64,000 bases of DNA from Rhodobacterales bacterium (lineage in GTDB: Bacteria > Pseudomonadota > Alphaproteobacteria > Caulobacterales > Hyphomonadaceae), in assembly GCA_014763715.1 (NCBI GenBank), contig JACXUV010000003.1, positions 62,001 to 126,000 of the forward strand, read 5' to 3'. Each line of letters starts with the position of its first letter. Within the stretch, counting starts at the first letter, position 1. Below are positions 1 through 8,067 of the stretch, one piece after another. Under the pieces are notes generated by a model, which was not told where the DNA came from, did not search any database, and was given only the letters and a program-made list of their open reading frames with translations. Made by a program: the position numbers and the translations under genes.

Positions 1-306
1 GATATGGCAGGTTTCGTGTGCCAGAACGCCCTTGATCTGCCCGGGCGAGTCCGCCGCGATGATCAGGCCCGTATGAATGTGAACATTCTGCCCGTTGGCC
101 ACGAAGGCGTTCAGGCTGGGATCATTGATGATGTAGAGGCCGACATCCTTGGGGTTCAGCCCGGCCACCTGAAAGATCGGATCGGTCCACTCTCGCAACG
201 TCTCTTCGATCTCGGCATCACGGATCAGGCTCTGCGCTGAAGCTGACACAGCCACAGTGAGCGAGGCTGCTGCCATTGCGATATATCGCAGGAAAGTACG
301 GGCCAT
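1..306 (-). CDS. M48-family zinc metalloprotease, N-terminal part (cut by window edge)
   Basis: The first 102 codons are visible; the gene runs off the left edge. An N-terminal hydrophobic segment ending at an Ala-Ser-Ala-Gln site looks like a signal peptide, so the protein is probably periplasmic. The visible part ends with His-Glu-Thr-Cys-His-Ile, a HExxH zinc site, preceded by the NAFVANGQNVHIHTGLI pattern typical of M48 peptidases of the BepA/YfgC type, which degrade or assemble misfolded outer-membrane proteins. I chose the ATG at 306 because it gives the signal peptide. The gene lies downstream of fbpC on the same strand with a 91-base gap. Whether TPR repeats follow, as in BepA, cannot be seen. 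Confidence 0.85.
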   Translation of the reverse strand, partial: MARTFLRYIAMAAASLTVAVSASAQSLIRDAEIEETLREWTDPIFQVAGLNPKDVGLYIINDPSLNAFVANGQNVHIHTGLIIAADSPGQIKGVLAHETCHI

Positions 307-397
307 GCGGGTCCTGTCTCCGTTTTCCGCTAGTCTCCCTGAATCTACGGGCCACAGCCCGCAAAGGCGAGGGGGAAGCTACAGAATAACAGAAATG

Positions 398-1402
398 TCA
401 GGCTTTTGCTGAGGGGAAGATGAACGAAAGCGCCGGATCGAGCCGGATTCCGGCATTTTCACCCGCTTTCGGTGCCTCATGACGCGGCACGAGTGCCACC
501 AGCCGCTGCCCGCCAGCTTCCAGAACCAGCCGGTTCATCGCGCCGGTTACCTGACTTGCCAGCACTTTCGCCTGCACAGGCGAGGCCTGATCCAGGCAAA
601 TCCCTTCCGGGCGTACGACCAGTTCCATTCCGTCCTGAACGTCCGCCAGCCCCGCAGGCACATCCGCCGCCGCCAGCCGGTTCACCGGCCCGAGCGAAGC
701 AGCCACATCCGCGCTGACCGGTTTCATGTACACTTCGGCCGCCGGACCTTCCTGACGTACCTTGCCGCCGCGCATGATGGCCACATGGTCTGCCGCCTCC
801 AGCGCCTCGACCGGATCGTGCGTCACCAGCAGTGCCGGAATGCCTGCCGCGCGCACGGCTTCCAGCGCCGCATCGCGCACGCTGGCACGCAGGGCCGGGT
901 CAAGACCGGAGAAAGGCTCGTCCATCAGGATGGCGGCCGGCTTCGGGGCGAGCGCGCGGGCGATGGCGACGCGCTGCTGTTCCCCGCCGGACAGCTCGTG
1001 CGGATAGGCCTCGGCCCGCGCTGTCAGGCCCAACCGCCCCAGCCAGGCCATCGCTTCAGCTTTTGCCGCTTCCTTGCCCAGCGGCTTCAGGCCGAACGCA
1101 ACGTTCTGCAAGGCGTTGAGATGCGGGAAGAGCGCGAAATCCTGGAAGATCAGGCCGATATGGCGCTTGTCCGGCGCCAGTGTCGTCCTGGTGGACGACA
1201 AGACCCGGCCGCCCAGACGGATCTCACCCTCGTCCACCGGCTCCAGGCCAGCAAACAGGCGCAGCAGGGTCGACTTGCCCGCGCCGGAGCCGCCAAGCAG
1301 CGCGGTGATCGCGCCCGGCTTCAGTGTCAGTGACACGGAATCGACGACGCGCACGCCGTGATAGGACCGGCTGACCCCGATGGCGGACAGGCTATTGTTC
1401 AT
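398..1402 (-). CDS. fbpC: Iron(III) ABC transporter ATP-binding protein
   Basis: A 334-residue ABC ATPase. Walker A GGSGAGKST is at about 37-45, the signature LSGGEQQR at 137-144, Walker B ILMDEP just before 163 and the H-loop His at about 195. The C-terminal ~100 residues form a TOBE-like domain, as in FbpC/CysA/PotA ATPases. It energises uptake of substrate delivered by the binding protein through the two-domain permease. It is the last gene of an fbpA-fbpB-fbpC order and its start overlaps fbpB by 11 bases, suggesting translational coupling. Ferric iron is inferred from the binding protein and an upstream Fur-like dyad; thiamine or phosphonate transporters share the architecture but fit the binding protein less well. 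Confidence 0.9.
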   Translation of the reverse strand: MNNSLSAIGVSRSYHGVRVVDSVSLTLKPGAITALLGGSGAGKSTLLRLFAGLEPVDEGEIRLGGRVLSSTRTTLAPDKRHIGLIFQDFALFPHLNALQNVAFGLKPLGKEAAKAEAMAWLGRLGLTARAEAYPHELSGGEQQRVAIARALAPKPAAILMDEPFSGLDPALRASVRDAALEAVRAAGIPALLVTHDPVEALEAADHVAIMRGGKVRQEGPAAEVYMKPVSADVAASLGPVNRLAAADVPAGLADVQDGMELVVRPEGICLDQASPVQAKVLASQVTGAMNRLVLEAGGQRLVALVPRHEAPKAGENAGIRLDPALSFIFPSAKA

Positions 1403-3032
1403 GCGTGTGCTCGCCGGGGCGGGAGTGAGACAGGCGCCAGGACAACAGGATCACCGGCACCAGCCCCGCCAGCGTGATAAGCAGCGCCGGCAAGGCTGCA
1501 GCGGCCAGACGCTCATCGCTGGCATAGGCATTCGCCCGCACCGCCAGCGTGTCCCAGTTGAATGGGCGCAACATCAGCGTGGCCGGCAGTTCCTTCAAAC
1601 ACTCGACAAACAGGATCAATGCGCCTGCACTGGCTCCTGAGAGGGCGATCGGCAAATCTACTTCCCAGGCCTTCCGCAATGGCGAGGCGCCTAGGCTTTC
1701 CGCTGCATGGCCCAGAGAGGCAGGCGCGCGCGCCAGCGCGGCAACCATCGGCTCTGCCCCTGTGGTCGTGAAACGGCTGGCATAGACCCAGGCGAGTGCG
1801 AGCACCGGCACAATCCCTGTCAGCGTCAAACCCAGCCCTCCCAGAACGACCAGCGCGCCCAGCGCCAGAACGGCCCCCGGAATGGCATAGGCAGACGAGG
1901 CCGTCAGCCGCGCAAAGGCAGCGCCGATCCCCTTTCCGCGTCCGGCCAGCGCAATCACCAGCGCCAGAACGAAGCCAAAGACCGCCCCGGCCCCGGCCAG
2001 GACCAGCGTATTTTTCAGGGCTTCTCCGATCGGCGCGACATATTCCTGCGCTTCCAGCGCGCGCCAGACGAGCCGTGAAACAGGTACAAGGAAACCAATG
2101 GAAAAGCCGACGAGGCAGAACAGGGCCGCGCCCCAGCCCCAGAAACCGGTGAGCTTCGAGCGCGAGACAGCCCGCCAGCGGGTGGAGCTTTGCTGGCTGC
2201 CTGCGCGTCCACGGCTCCAGCGTTCGGTGAGCAGCAGGCCGACGACCAGCACCAGCAGGATGACAGCGAGGCGCGCAGCGGCAGCCGGCTCTCCAAAGCT
2301 CTTCCACGCCCGGACGATGCCGAAGGTCAGCGTCGGCACGCCAAGATATTCTGCCGCGCCATAATCCGCTGCCGTCTCCATCAGCGCCAGCGCAAGACCT
2401 GCCGCAATCGCCGGGCGGGCCGACGGCAACACGACACTCCAGAAGCTGCGCAGCGGCGAGGCGCCGAGGCTCCGAGCCGCCTCCAGCGCACAGATGGACT
2501 GGGACACGAATCCCGTCCGCGCCGTCAGGTACACATAAGGATAAAGGCCGCTCGCCAGTACGAAGGCGAGCCCCGGCACAGAACGCATCGAGGGGAACCA
2601 ATAGTCCCGCGCCGACCAGCCGGTCATGTCACGAAGAGCAGCCTGGACCGGTCCGCCGACACCCATCAGGTCACCCCAGGCATAAGCCAGAACATAGCCC
2701 GGTGCCGCCAGCGGCAGGATCAGCAGCCATTCGAAGACAGGCCGCCCCGGGAAATCATGCATCGTCACCAGCCATGCGGCCGGCACGGCAAAAGCCAGCA
2801 TGAAGAAGGCCGCCATCGCCAGCGTACCCAGCGTGCCGCCAAGATAGGGCAGCATCAGTGTGTCGCGGATATGCTGCCAGGCTTCGCCGCCGCCCATGAG
2901 CAGGGCAGCCACCAGCACCGACACAACCGGCACGGCAATGATCAGCCCGGCCAGTATGGCCAGCCCGTCACCCGGCCGGAAGCTCAGGCGTTTCGGGAAG
3001 GAGACCCGTGCAAGAAGGGGGAGACCGGCCAA
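1392..3032 (-). CDS. fbpB: Iron(III) ABC transporter permease, fused two-domain type
   Basis: A 546-residue inner-membrane protein with many hydrophobic helices and two related permease halves. Each half carries an EAA-type loop that contacts the ATPase (EAARSLGASPLRSFWSVVLP near 180-200 and AESLGASPLRKAWEVDLP in the second half). This duplicated form is typical of FbpB/ThiP-like permeases that act as a single chain. The start used is a TTG at 3032, 11 bases after the fbpA stop. No ATG gives a better N-terminus, since the chain should begin just before the first helix. Its 3' end overlaps fbpC. Confidence 0.88.
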   Translation of the reverse strand: MAGLPLLARVSFPKRLSFRPGDGLAILAGLIIAVPVVSVLVAALLMGGGEAWQHIRDTLMLPYLGGTLGTLAMAAFFMLAFAVPAAWLVTMHDFPGRPVFEWLLILPLAAPGYVLAYAWGDLMGVGGPVQAALRDMTGWSARDYWFPSMRSVPGLAFVLASGLYPYVYLTARTGFVSQSICALEAARSLGASPLRSFWSVVLPSARPAIAAGLALALMETAADYGAAEYLGVPTLTFGIVRAWKSFGEPAAAARLAVILLVLVVGLLLTERWSRGRAGSQQSSTRWRAVSRSKLTGFWGWGAALFCLVGFSIGFLVPVSRLVWRALEAQEYVAPIGEALKNTLVLAGAGAVFGFVLALVIALAGRGKGIGAAFARLTASSAYAIPGAVLALGALVVLGGLGLTLTGIVPVLALAWVYASRFTTTGAEPMVAALARAPASLGHAAESLGASPLRKAWEVDLPIALSGASAGALILFVECLKELPATLMLRPFNWDTLAVRANAYASDERLAAAALPALLITLAGLVPVILLSWRLSHSRPGEHTHEQ

Positions 3033-3043
3033 GTGCGTTCGCC

Positions 3044-4117
3044 TCAGTTCCAGCCAGCCTTGTCATAGATTTCCTGCGCTTCGGACTGGTGGGTGCCCAG
3101 CTCTTCCAGCGGGAATTCGCTTTTCTTGAAGTCAGGCAAGTCCGCGAGGCCTTCCGGCAGCGGCGCCCCTTCGATCATCGGGTATTCCTTGGTTGCGCCG
3201 GTCAGCCAGGTCTGGCCATCAACGCTGGCCAGCCATTCGATGAACTTGATGGCATTCTCGCGGTGCGGCGCGTGGGCCGCGACGCCTGCCCCGGTGACAT
3301 TCACATGCGTACCCGTCGTGTCCTGCTCCGGGAAGCTCAGCTTCACCTTCGCCGCGGCGGCCTGCTGGCTCGGCGCGCCGGTGGCCATGCGGACATAGTA
3401 ATAGTGGTTGGTCAGCGCAACAGAACACTCCCCGGCTGCGATGGCTTCGACCTGGGTGATGTCCCCGCCCTGCGGCGGGCGGGCGAAGTTTGCGACCACG
3501 CCATCAGCCCAGGCCTGCGCCTCATCATGACCCATCCGGCCAATCAGCTCGCCCATCAGCGAGAGATTATAGATATTGGTGGAGGACCGCATGCAGACCT
3601 CGCCCTTGAAACGCGGATCGGCCAGGTCGCTGTAATGGGCCACTTCGTCAGGCGTTACACGCTCGGGATCATAGGCGATCACGCGTACCCGGCGGGCCAG
3701 ACCGAACCAGTAACCATCCTTCTGCCGGAAGTGCTCCGGTATCTTCGAATCCAGCGTTTCATCCTTCACAGGTTGCAGAAGGCCAGCTGCCTCGAAACGG
3801 TACAGCGTGCCAGCATCGGACGAAATCACGACATCAGCAGGGCTCGCATCGCCCTCTGCCTTCATCGTTTCTAGTAATTCCGGCGCGCCTGATTCCCGGA
3901 AACGGACCTTGATGCCGGTCTCCTTCTCGAACTGCTTGTACATGTCCTTGTCGGAATCGTAGTGCCGGGCGGAGTAAACATTGAGGACTCCGGCGTTTTG
4001 CGGCTTGTCCCCTGATTCCGTTACAGGATTGCCCGAATTTGAGGCGGGCGTGCCTTGGTTCCCGCAAGAGGCGAGAAGGACGGTAGCGGCGGTGAGCCAT
4101 AGGCGAATTCTGGTCAT
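3044..4117 (-). CDS. fbpA: Iron(III)-binding ABC transporter substrate-binding lipoprotein
   Basis: A 357-residue extracytoplasmic solute-binding protein. The N-terminus is a lipoprotein signal with lipobox LLASC (Cys 18), then a Ser/Asn/Gly-rich linker. The mature start NVYSARHYDSDK and the Tyr triplet in TNHYYYVRM (about 239-241) match the FbpA family, where adjacent tyrosines bind Fe(III). It is the first gene of the operon. A Fur-like dyad lies 41-57 bases upstream of its start, so iron-responsive repression is plausible. Being a lipoprotein is slightly unusual, because many FbpA proteins are free periplasmic proteins. Confidence 0.9.
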   Translation of the reverse strand: MTRIRLWLTAATVLLASCGNQGTPASNSGNPVTESGDKPQNAGVLNVYSARHYDSDKDMYKQFEKETGIKVRFRESGAPELLETMKAEGDASPADVVISSDAGTLYRFEAAGLLQPVKDETLDSKIPEHFRQKDGYWFGLARRVRVIAYDPERVTPDEVAHYSDLADPRFKGEVCMRSSTNIYNLSLMGELIGRMGHDEAQAWADGVVANFARPPQGGDITQVEAIAAGECSVALTNHYYYVRMATGAPSQQAAAAKVKLSFPEQDTTGTHVNVTGAGVAAHAPHRENAIKFIEWLASVDGQTWLTGATKEYPMIEGAPLPEGLADLPDFKKSEFPLEELGTHQSEAQEIYDKAGWN

Positions 4118-4157
4118 ATCCGGGCCTGTTTTCTGCTTCTCAGGTCATCAAACATAG

Positions 4158-4174
4158 TTGAGAATAATTCGCAA
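4158..4174 (-). promoter_or_regulatory. Fur-like operator upstream of fbpA
   Basis: The 17-base dyad TTGAGAATAATTCGCAA matches its own reverse complement in 7 of 8 base pairs around a central base. It lies in the fbpA leader region. Its form resembles alphaproteobacterial Fur/Mur boxes of the TGCRAATNATTYGCA kind. Regulation by iron is inferred from the motif and the downstream genes. Confidence 0.5.
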
Positions 4175-4225
4175 CAAAGCGTTGTAGCGACCTTTTGCCC
4201 GTTTTTTGCACCTGCGAACCACAAA

Positions 4226-4242
4226 TCTCCCGCTTCGGGAGA
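4226..4242. other. Short perfect hairpin in the fbpA/4312 intergenic region
   Basis: TCTCCCG-CTT-CGGGAGA forms a perfect 7-bp stem with a 3-base loop. No convincing T-run follows on either strand, so a terminator call is not supported. It may fold in the 5' leader of the small gene at 4312. Confidence 0.35.
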
Positions 4243-4311
4243 ATGGAGTTCAAATTTCCGCTGGTTTCCGTTTTACTAACGTTAACCCGGGGAACATGGG
4301 GGTTGGTGGTT

Positions 4312-4569
4312 ATGACGACCGACATTGTGGTGGATCTTAGTTTGAAGTCGGCTGAAGAAGTCGCGCTTCTGGCAACCGTGGTGGACGCATTCGTGCAGCA
4401 GTTCCTGGGACGGAACCGCAACACAGGCGAGGCCCCGGACATGATGCTTCGTACGGCCTTCACGCCGGATGGCGAAGTCTCGAAAACGGTGATTTTCCAG
4501 GACCGCAAATGGGCAGACGCCTTTGTGAATTTCTGGGAAGACCAGAAAGACCAGGCTCACGCGGCCTGA
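4312..4569 (+). CDS. Small conserved-looking hypothetical protein
   Basis: An 85-residue cytoplasmic protein with no signal or membrane segment. The reading frame is open back to 4195, but I prefer the ATG at 4312 because residues before it lack protein-like composition and fall within the palindrome-rich leader. The body is acidic and helical (SAEEVALLATVVDAFVQQF) and ends WADAFVNFWEDQKD. I do not recognise the family. It is divergent from fbpA and 80 bases upstream of thiO; a link to either is not established. Codon use resembles its neighbours. Confidence 0.6.
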   Translation: MTTDIVVDLSLKSAEEVALLATVVDAFVQQFLGRNRNTGEAPDMMLRTAFTPDGEVSKTVIFQDRKWADAFVNFWEDQKDQAHAA

Positions 4570-4651
4570 TCTGCACCTGAACGCAGCGCGCTTTGCCGCC
4601 GCGTCAAAGCGAGTCATTCACCTTCAGGCACAAACCGCCTAAGGGAGGGCC

Positions 4652-5818
4652 ATGAGCCCACCCCTGCCGCCACCGATTTCCAGCTTCACGCCAAAGGTTG
4701 CCATTCTCGGCGCCGGTATCGTCGGTCTGGCGACCGCCTTCGAACTGGCCATCAAGCGCGGCGTTCCCGTGACCCTCTATGATCCGGCACCCATGGGCCG
4801 CGGGGCCAGTTGGGCCGCCGCCGGCATGCTGGCGCCCGCTTTCGAGGCCGCTGCCGAAGAGGGCGTGCATCCTCACCTCTTCGAATTGTGCATGGAGAGC
4901 GCCGAGCTCTGGCCCGACTTCTCCATCGACCTTGCCCATTCGGCGGATACCGATTCCGGCTATAGTGGCCGTCCCTCACTCGCGCTTGCTTTCGACATGG
5001 CAGAGACCGCCGCCATGCACCAGCTGGCCCGCGCCCTGGATGCACGCGACGTGGCACATGAGGAACTGCCACCCGCCAGCGCGCACCTGCTGGAGCCCTC
5101 CATCGCGCCGGACCTGATCGCCGCCCTGCAAATGCCAACCGACGGCCAGGTGGATAACCGCGCCGTTGTGCGTGCCCTGATCATGGCCCTGCAGCGCAGC
5201 CCGCTGGCCACCTTGCGCAGCGAGGCCGCCCCATTGCGCAGCGAAGGCGGGCGCCTCACGCTGGAAGGTCATGATCTGATCCTTGCCGCAGCAGGCTGGA
5301 ACACCGCCGCCATCAAGGTGGAGGAGAACGGCCAGATGCTCAGTCTCGTGAACTGGGCCCCGGCCCTCGACCAGATCGACTGTTATGGCGGCCAGATGCT
5401 GTCAGTCGCGCATGGCTATGGCTCGCCGGAAACGACACTGCGCTGCGGGTCCATCTATATCGCGCCCAAGGCGGACCGTGTGATCATCGGCGCCACGATG
5501 GAACCCGGCATAGCCACGGATGCACCAGCCCCTGAGGCCATCGCGGCGCTGCACGCCCGCGCCGCCCGCCTCTGCCCCGTCCTGGCTGAGCTGCCGGTGA
5601 TTGAGACCTGGGCTGGCATCCGCCCTGGCACGCCGGACCATGCCCCCATGATCGGAGAAACCAACACGCCGGGCCTGTTCGTCGCCGCTGGCCACTACCG
5701 GAACGGCATCCTGCTGGCGCCCATCACGGCACGGATCATTGCGGACATGATGCTCGGCAAGTCCCTCAGTGCGCTGCACGCCAGCTTCACGCCGGCACGT
5801 GTCTTCGAAGCGGCCTGA
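4652..5818 (+). CDS. thiO: Glycine oxidase ThiO-like FAD-dependent oxidoreductase
   Basis: A 388-residue D-amino-acid-oxidase-fold flavoprotein. The dinucleotide motif GAGIVGLATAFEL starts near residue 20, followed by the typical ASWAAAGMLAP segment around 50-60. The C-terminal RPGTPDHAPMIGETNTPGLFVAAGHYRNGILLAP stretch holds the second FAD contact and substrate site. ThiO oxidises glycine to the imine used to build the thiazole of thiamine. No other thiamine gene is next to it, so it could instead act on another small amino acid. The ATG at 4652 follows a purine-rich GGGAGGG. Confidence 0.82.
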   Translation: MSPPLPPPISSFTPKVAILGAGIVGLATAFELAIKRGVPVTLYDPAPMGRGASWAAAGMLAPAFEAAAEEGVHPHLFELCMESAELWPDFSIDLAHSADTDSGYSGRPSLALAFDMAETAAMHQLARALDARDVAHEELPPASAHLLEPSIAPDLIAALQMPTDGQVDNRAVVRALIMALQRSPLATLRSEAAPLRSEGGRLTLEGHDLILAAAGWNTAAIKVEENGQMLSLVNWAPALDQIDCYGGQMLSVAHGYGSPETTLRCGSIYIAPKADRVIIGATMEPGIATDAPAPEAIAALHARAARLCPVLAELPVIETWAGIRPGTPDHAPMIGETNTPGLFVAAGHYRNGILLAPITARIIADMMLGKSLSALHASFTPARVFEAA

Positions 5819-5922
5819 ACGAAGTTTCCCCAAAAAATTGCCCGGCACTCTTGCATTCCGGTGCTGCGGCCTCTAAGTCGGCGCCTCGGCGAGCCCCGCC
5901 CGAAAGCTTAAGGATGCCCGAA

Positions 5923-6024
5923 ATGAAAAACGCACTGCGCCTCGCCCTGCGTTCCAACTTCATTTCACGGCCCCTTCATGACCCGCTTTCTCACGCTCGA
6001 CGCCCTCTCCCTTTCCACGCCTGA
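5923..6024 (+). CDS. Possible leader peptide ORF overlapping the ABC-F gene
   Basis: A 33-codon ORF beginning MKNALRLALRSNF with an AAGGA 8 bases upstream of its ATG. It ends at a TGA 46 bases inside the ABC-F gene, in a different frame. The peptide is basic and unlike any family I know. The ABC-F start at 5978 has no visible Shine-Dalgarno of its own, so its translation could be coupled to this ORF. ABC-F genes in several bacteria are controlled by upstream leader ORFs; that this is one is inference. Confidence 0.35.
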   Translation: MKNALRLALRSNFISRPLHDPLSHARRPLPFHA

Positions 6025-7552
6025 CGGCAACCCGCTTTTCCGTGACCTGACGCTCTCGCTTGGCCGCGAACGCGTGGGCCTTGTCGGCCGCAATGGCTGT
6101 GGCAAGTCCACACTGCTGCGCGCCATCATCGGCGACGTCACGCCTGCGAGCGGCAACATCCACATTTCTGGCCGTGTCGGCATGCTCCAGCAATCGCTGG
6201 ACGATGCGCTGGACCTCTGCGGCGCGCTCGGCATCACCGAAGCCCTTGCCTGCCTCGCCCGTCTGGAAGCGGGCGAAGGCAGTGTGGACGATGCCACCGA
6301 TGCGGACTGGACGCTTCCGGCCCGCGTGGAACAGGCCCTGGCCGACACGGGCCTGCGCGAAATGGCGCTCGACACGCCGGTAGCAACGCTCAGCGGCGGC
6401 GAGCGCATGCGCCTTGCCCTCGCCCGCCAGTTGATCGAGGCGCCGGACCTCCTCCTGCTGGACGAACCGACCAACAATCTGGATACGGAAGGCCGGGAAG
6501 CTATCGCCACGCTCATGCGCACCTGGCCCGGCGGGTTGCTCATCGCCAGTCACGATCGCGCCTTGCTGGAACAGGTCGACCGGATCGTCGAACTTTCCCC
6601 CATCGGCATCACGGTCTTTTCCGGCGGATGGAGCGAATATGCGGCCGCGCGCGATGCGGCCCGCGAAGCTGCTGAAGCGGACCTTGCGCGTGCCAGTGAC
6701 GCCCTGAAACGTACACGGAAGAGTGCCCAGCAGGCAAAGGAGCGGCAGGACCGCCGCGACAAGGCCGGCCGCGCCACCCGTGCCAAGGGCGACGCGCCGA
6801 AAATGCTGCTCGACAAGCGACAGGAACGCGCCGAGGCGACCCGCGGCAAAGGCAGCGCGCTCGCCGCCCGCCAGATGTCAGAGAGCGAAGACAACCTCGC
6901 CGCCGCCCGTGCCCGCGTCGAAATCCTCGCGCCAATCACCATGGACCTGCCACCCTGCGGCCTGCCCTCTGGCCGGCGCCTGATCGAGTTCCGGGATGTC
7001 CAAATGGCCTTCGGAACACGTCACCTGTTCGGCCCGCTGGACTTTACCCTGACAGGGCCCGAGCGTGTCGCGATCACCGGCCCGAACGGGTCCGGCAAAT
7101 CCACCTTGCTCCGCCTCGTCACCGGAGACCTGACGCCCACTGCAGGCACGGCCACGCGCCTGACGGACAACTTCGCCCTGCTCGACCAGCATGTCAGCCT
7201 GCTCGCCCCCGGCGAGACCATCCTTGAGAACATACACCGGCTGAACCCCGGCCTCAGCGCCAATGCCGCGCACGCCGCCCTGGCCCGGTTCGGTTTCCGC
7301 AATGACGACGCGCTGCAGGTGGCGGGCACGCTGAGCGGCGGGGAGAAGCTGCGCGCGGGCCTCGCTTGCGTCTTCGCCCGGCCGGAGCCGCCGGACCTGC
7401 TGATCCTCGACGAGCCGACAAACCATCTGGACCTCCGCGCCATCGAAGCCCTCGAAACCGGCCTCAACGCCTGGGACGGCGCCATCCTGCTGGTCAGCCA
7501 CGACCCAGCCTTCCTGAAGGCGGCGAGGGTCACCCGCGACATCCATCTCTGA
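5978..7552 (+). CDS. ABC-F family ribosome-associated ATPase
   Basis: A 524-residue protein with two ABC ATPase domains and no membrane segments. First Walker A GRNGCGKST is at 37-45, with signature LSGGERMRLALARQL and Walker B LLLLDEPTNNLD. The second domain has GPNGSGKST near 370, LSGGEKLRAG and LILDEPTNHLD. Between them lies a charged Arg/Lys/Ala-rich linker (about 200-310) that in ABC-F factors enters the ribosomal E site. Members relieve stalled ribosomes or protect against antibiotics, and some are housekeeping (Uup/YheS type). Which kind this is cannot be told from sequence alone. The start is the ATG at 5978. Confidence 0.88.
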   Translation: MTRFLTLDALSLSTPDGNPLFRDLTLSLGRERVGLVGRNGCGKSTLLRAIIGDVTPASGNIHISGRVGMLQQSLDDALDLCGALGITEALACLARLEAGEGSVDDATDADWTLPARVEQALADTGLREMALDTPVATLSGGERMRLALARQLIEAPDLLLLDEPTNNLDTEGREAIATLMRTWPGGLLIASHDRALLEQVDRIVELSPIGITVFSGGWSEYAAARDAAREAAEADLARASDALKRTRKSAQQAKERQDRRDKAGRATRAKGDAPKMLLDKRQERAEATRGKGSALAARQMSESEDNLAAARARVEILAPITMDLPPCGLPSGRRLIEFRDVQMAFGTRHLFGPLDFTLTGPERVAITGPNGSGKSTLLRLVTGDLTPTAGTATRLTDNFALLDQHVSLLAPGETILENIHRLNPGLSANAAHAALARFGFRNDDALQVAGTLSGGEKLRAGLACVFARPEPPDLLILDEPTNHLDLRAIEALETGLNAWDGAILLVSHDPAFLKAARVTRDIHL

Positions 7553-7626
7553 CAAAGCGCCGCACGCAAATTGATGGAATGGAAACTCCCACAACATTAG
7601 ATTGCACGAACACACCGGAGCCTCTC

Positions 7627-8067
7627 ATGCCAGCAGCTGCCCCGAACACCCTTTCAGATGGCCTGCCAGGCGGGCTGACAGGCGATCTGATCGTGTTCGA
7701 CGGGTACTGCGTGTTCTGTTCCGGCTTCGCGCAATTCATGACCCGGCACGACACAGCGCGGCGCTTCCGTTTCGTCACCGCTCACTCCCCCACCGGACAG
7801 GCGCTCTACCGGCATCATGATCTTGATCCGGAGGAAATGGAGACGAACATCGTGATCGTCGGCGGGAAGGCATATACGCATATGCACGCTTTCGCCGCCG
7901 CAATGCGCACGCTCAGCTGGCCATGGAAGATTGCCAGCATCGTGGGCCTGCTGCCGGATGCAATCTCGAAACCGGCCTATCTGTTCATCGCTCGCAACCG
8001 CTACCGCATCGGGCGGCGTGCCTGCCCGATGCCGTCCCCGGAACTGAAGGCGCGCCTGATTGAGTAG
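7627..8067 (+). CDS. DCC-family thiol-disulfide oxidoreductase-like protein
   Basis: A 146-residue protein of the DUF393/DCC family, named for the N-terminal Asp-x-x-Cys-x-x-Cys. Here this is FDGYCVFCSGF at about 22-32. The motif resembles a thioredoxin active site, but no reaction is established for most members. I chose the ATG at 7627 because GGAG lies 6 bases upstream and the length fits the family; an in-frame ATG at 7579 is possible. The stop overlaps the TTG start of the next gene by 8 bases, indicating coupled translation with the DUF4166 protein, a pairing that suggests a shared pathway. Confidence 0.85.
   Translation: MPAAAPNTLSDGLPGGLTGDLIVFDGYCVFCSGFAQFMTRHDTARRFRFVTAHSPTGQALYRHHDLDPEEMETNIVIVGGKAYTHMHAFAAAMRTLSWPWKIASIVGLLPDAISKPAYLFIARNRYRIGRRACPMPSPELKARLIE

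Noticed and set aside
479..1333. Long plus-strand frame opposite fbpC
   Set aside because: Shadow of the ABC ATPase; Arg/His-rich translation, no motifs.
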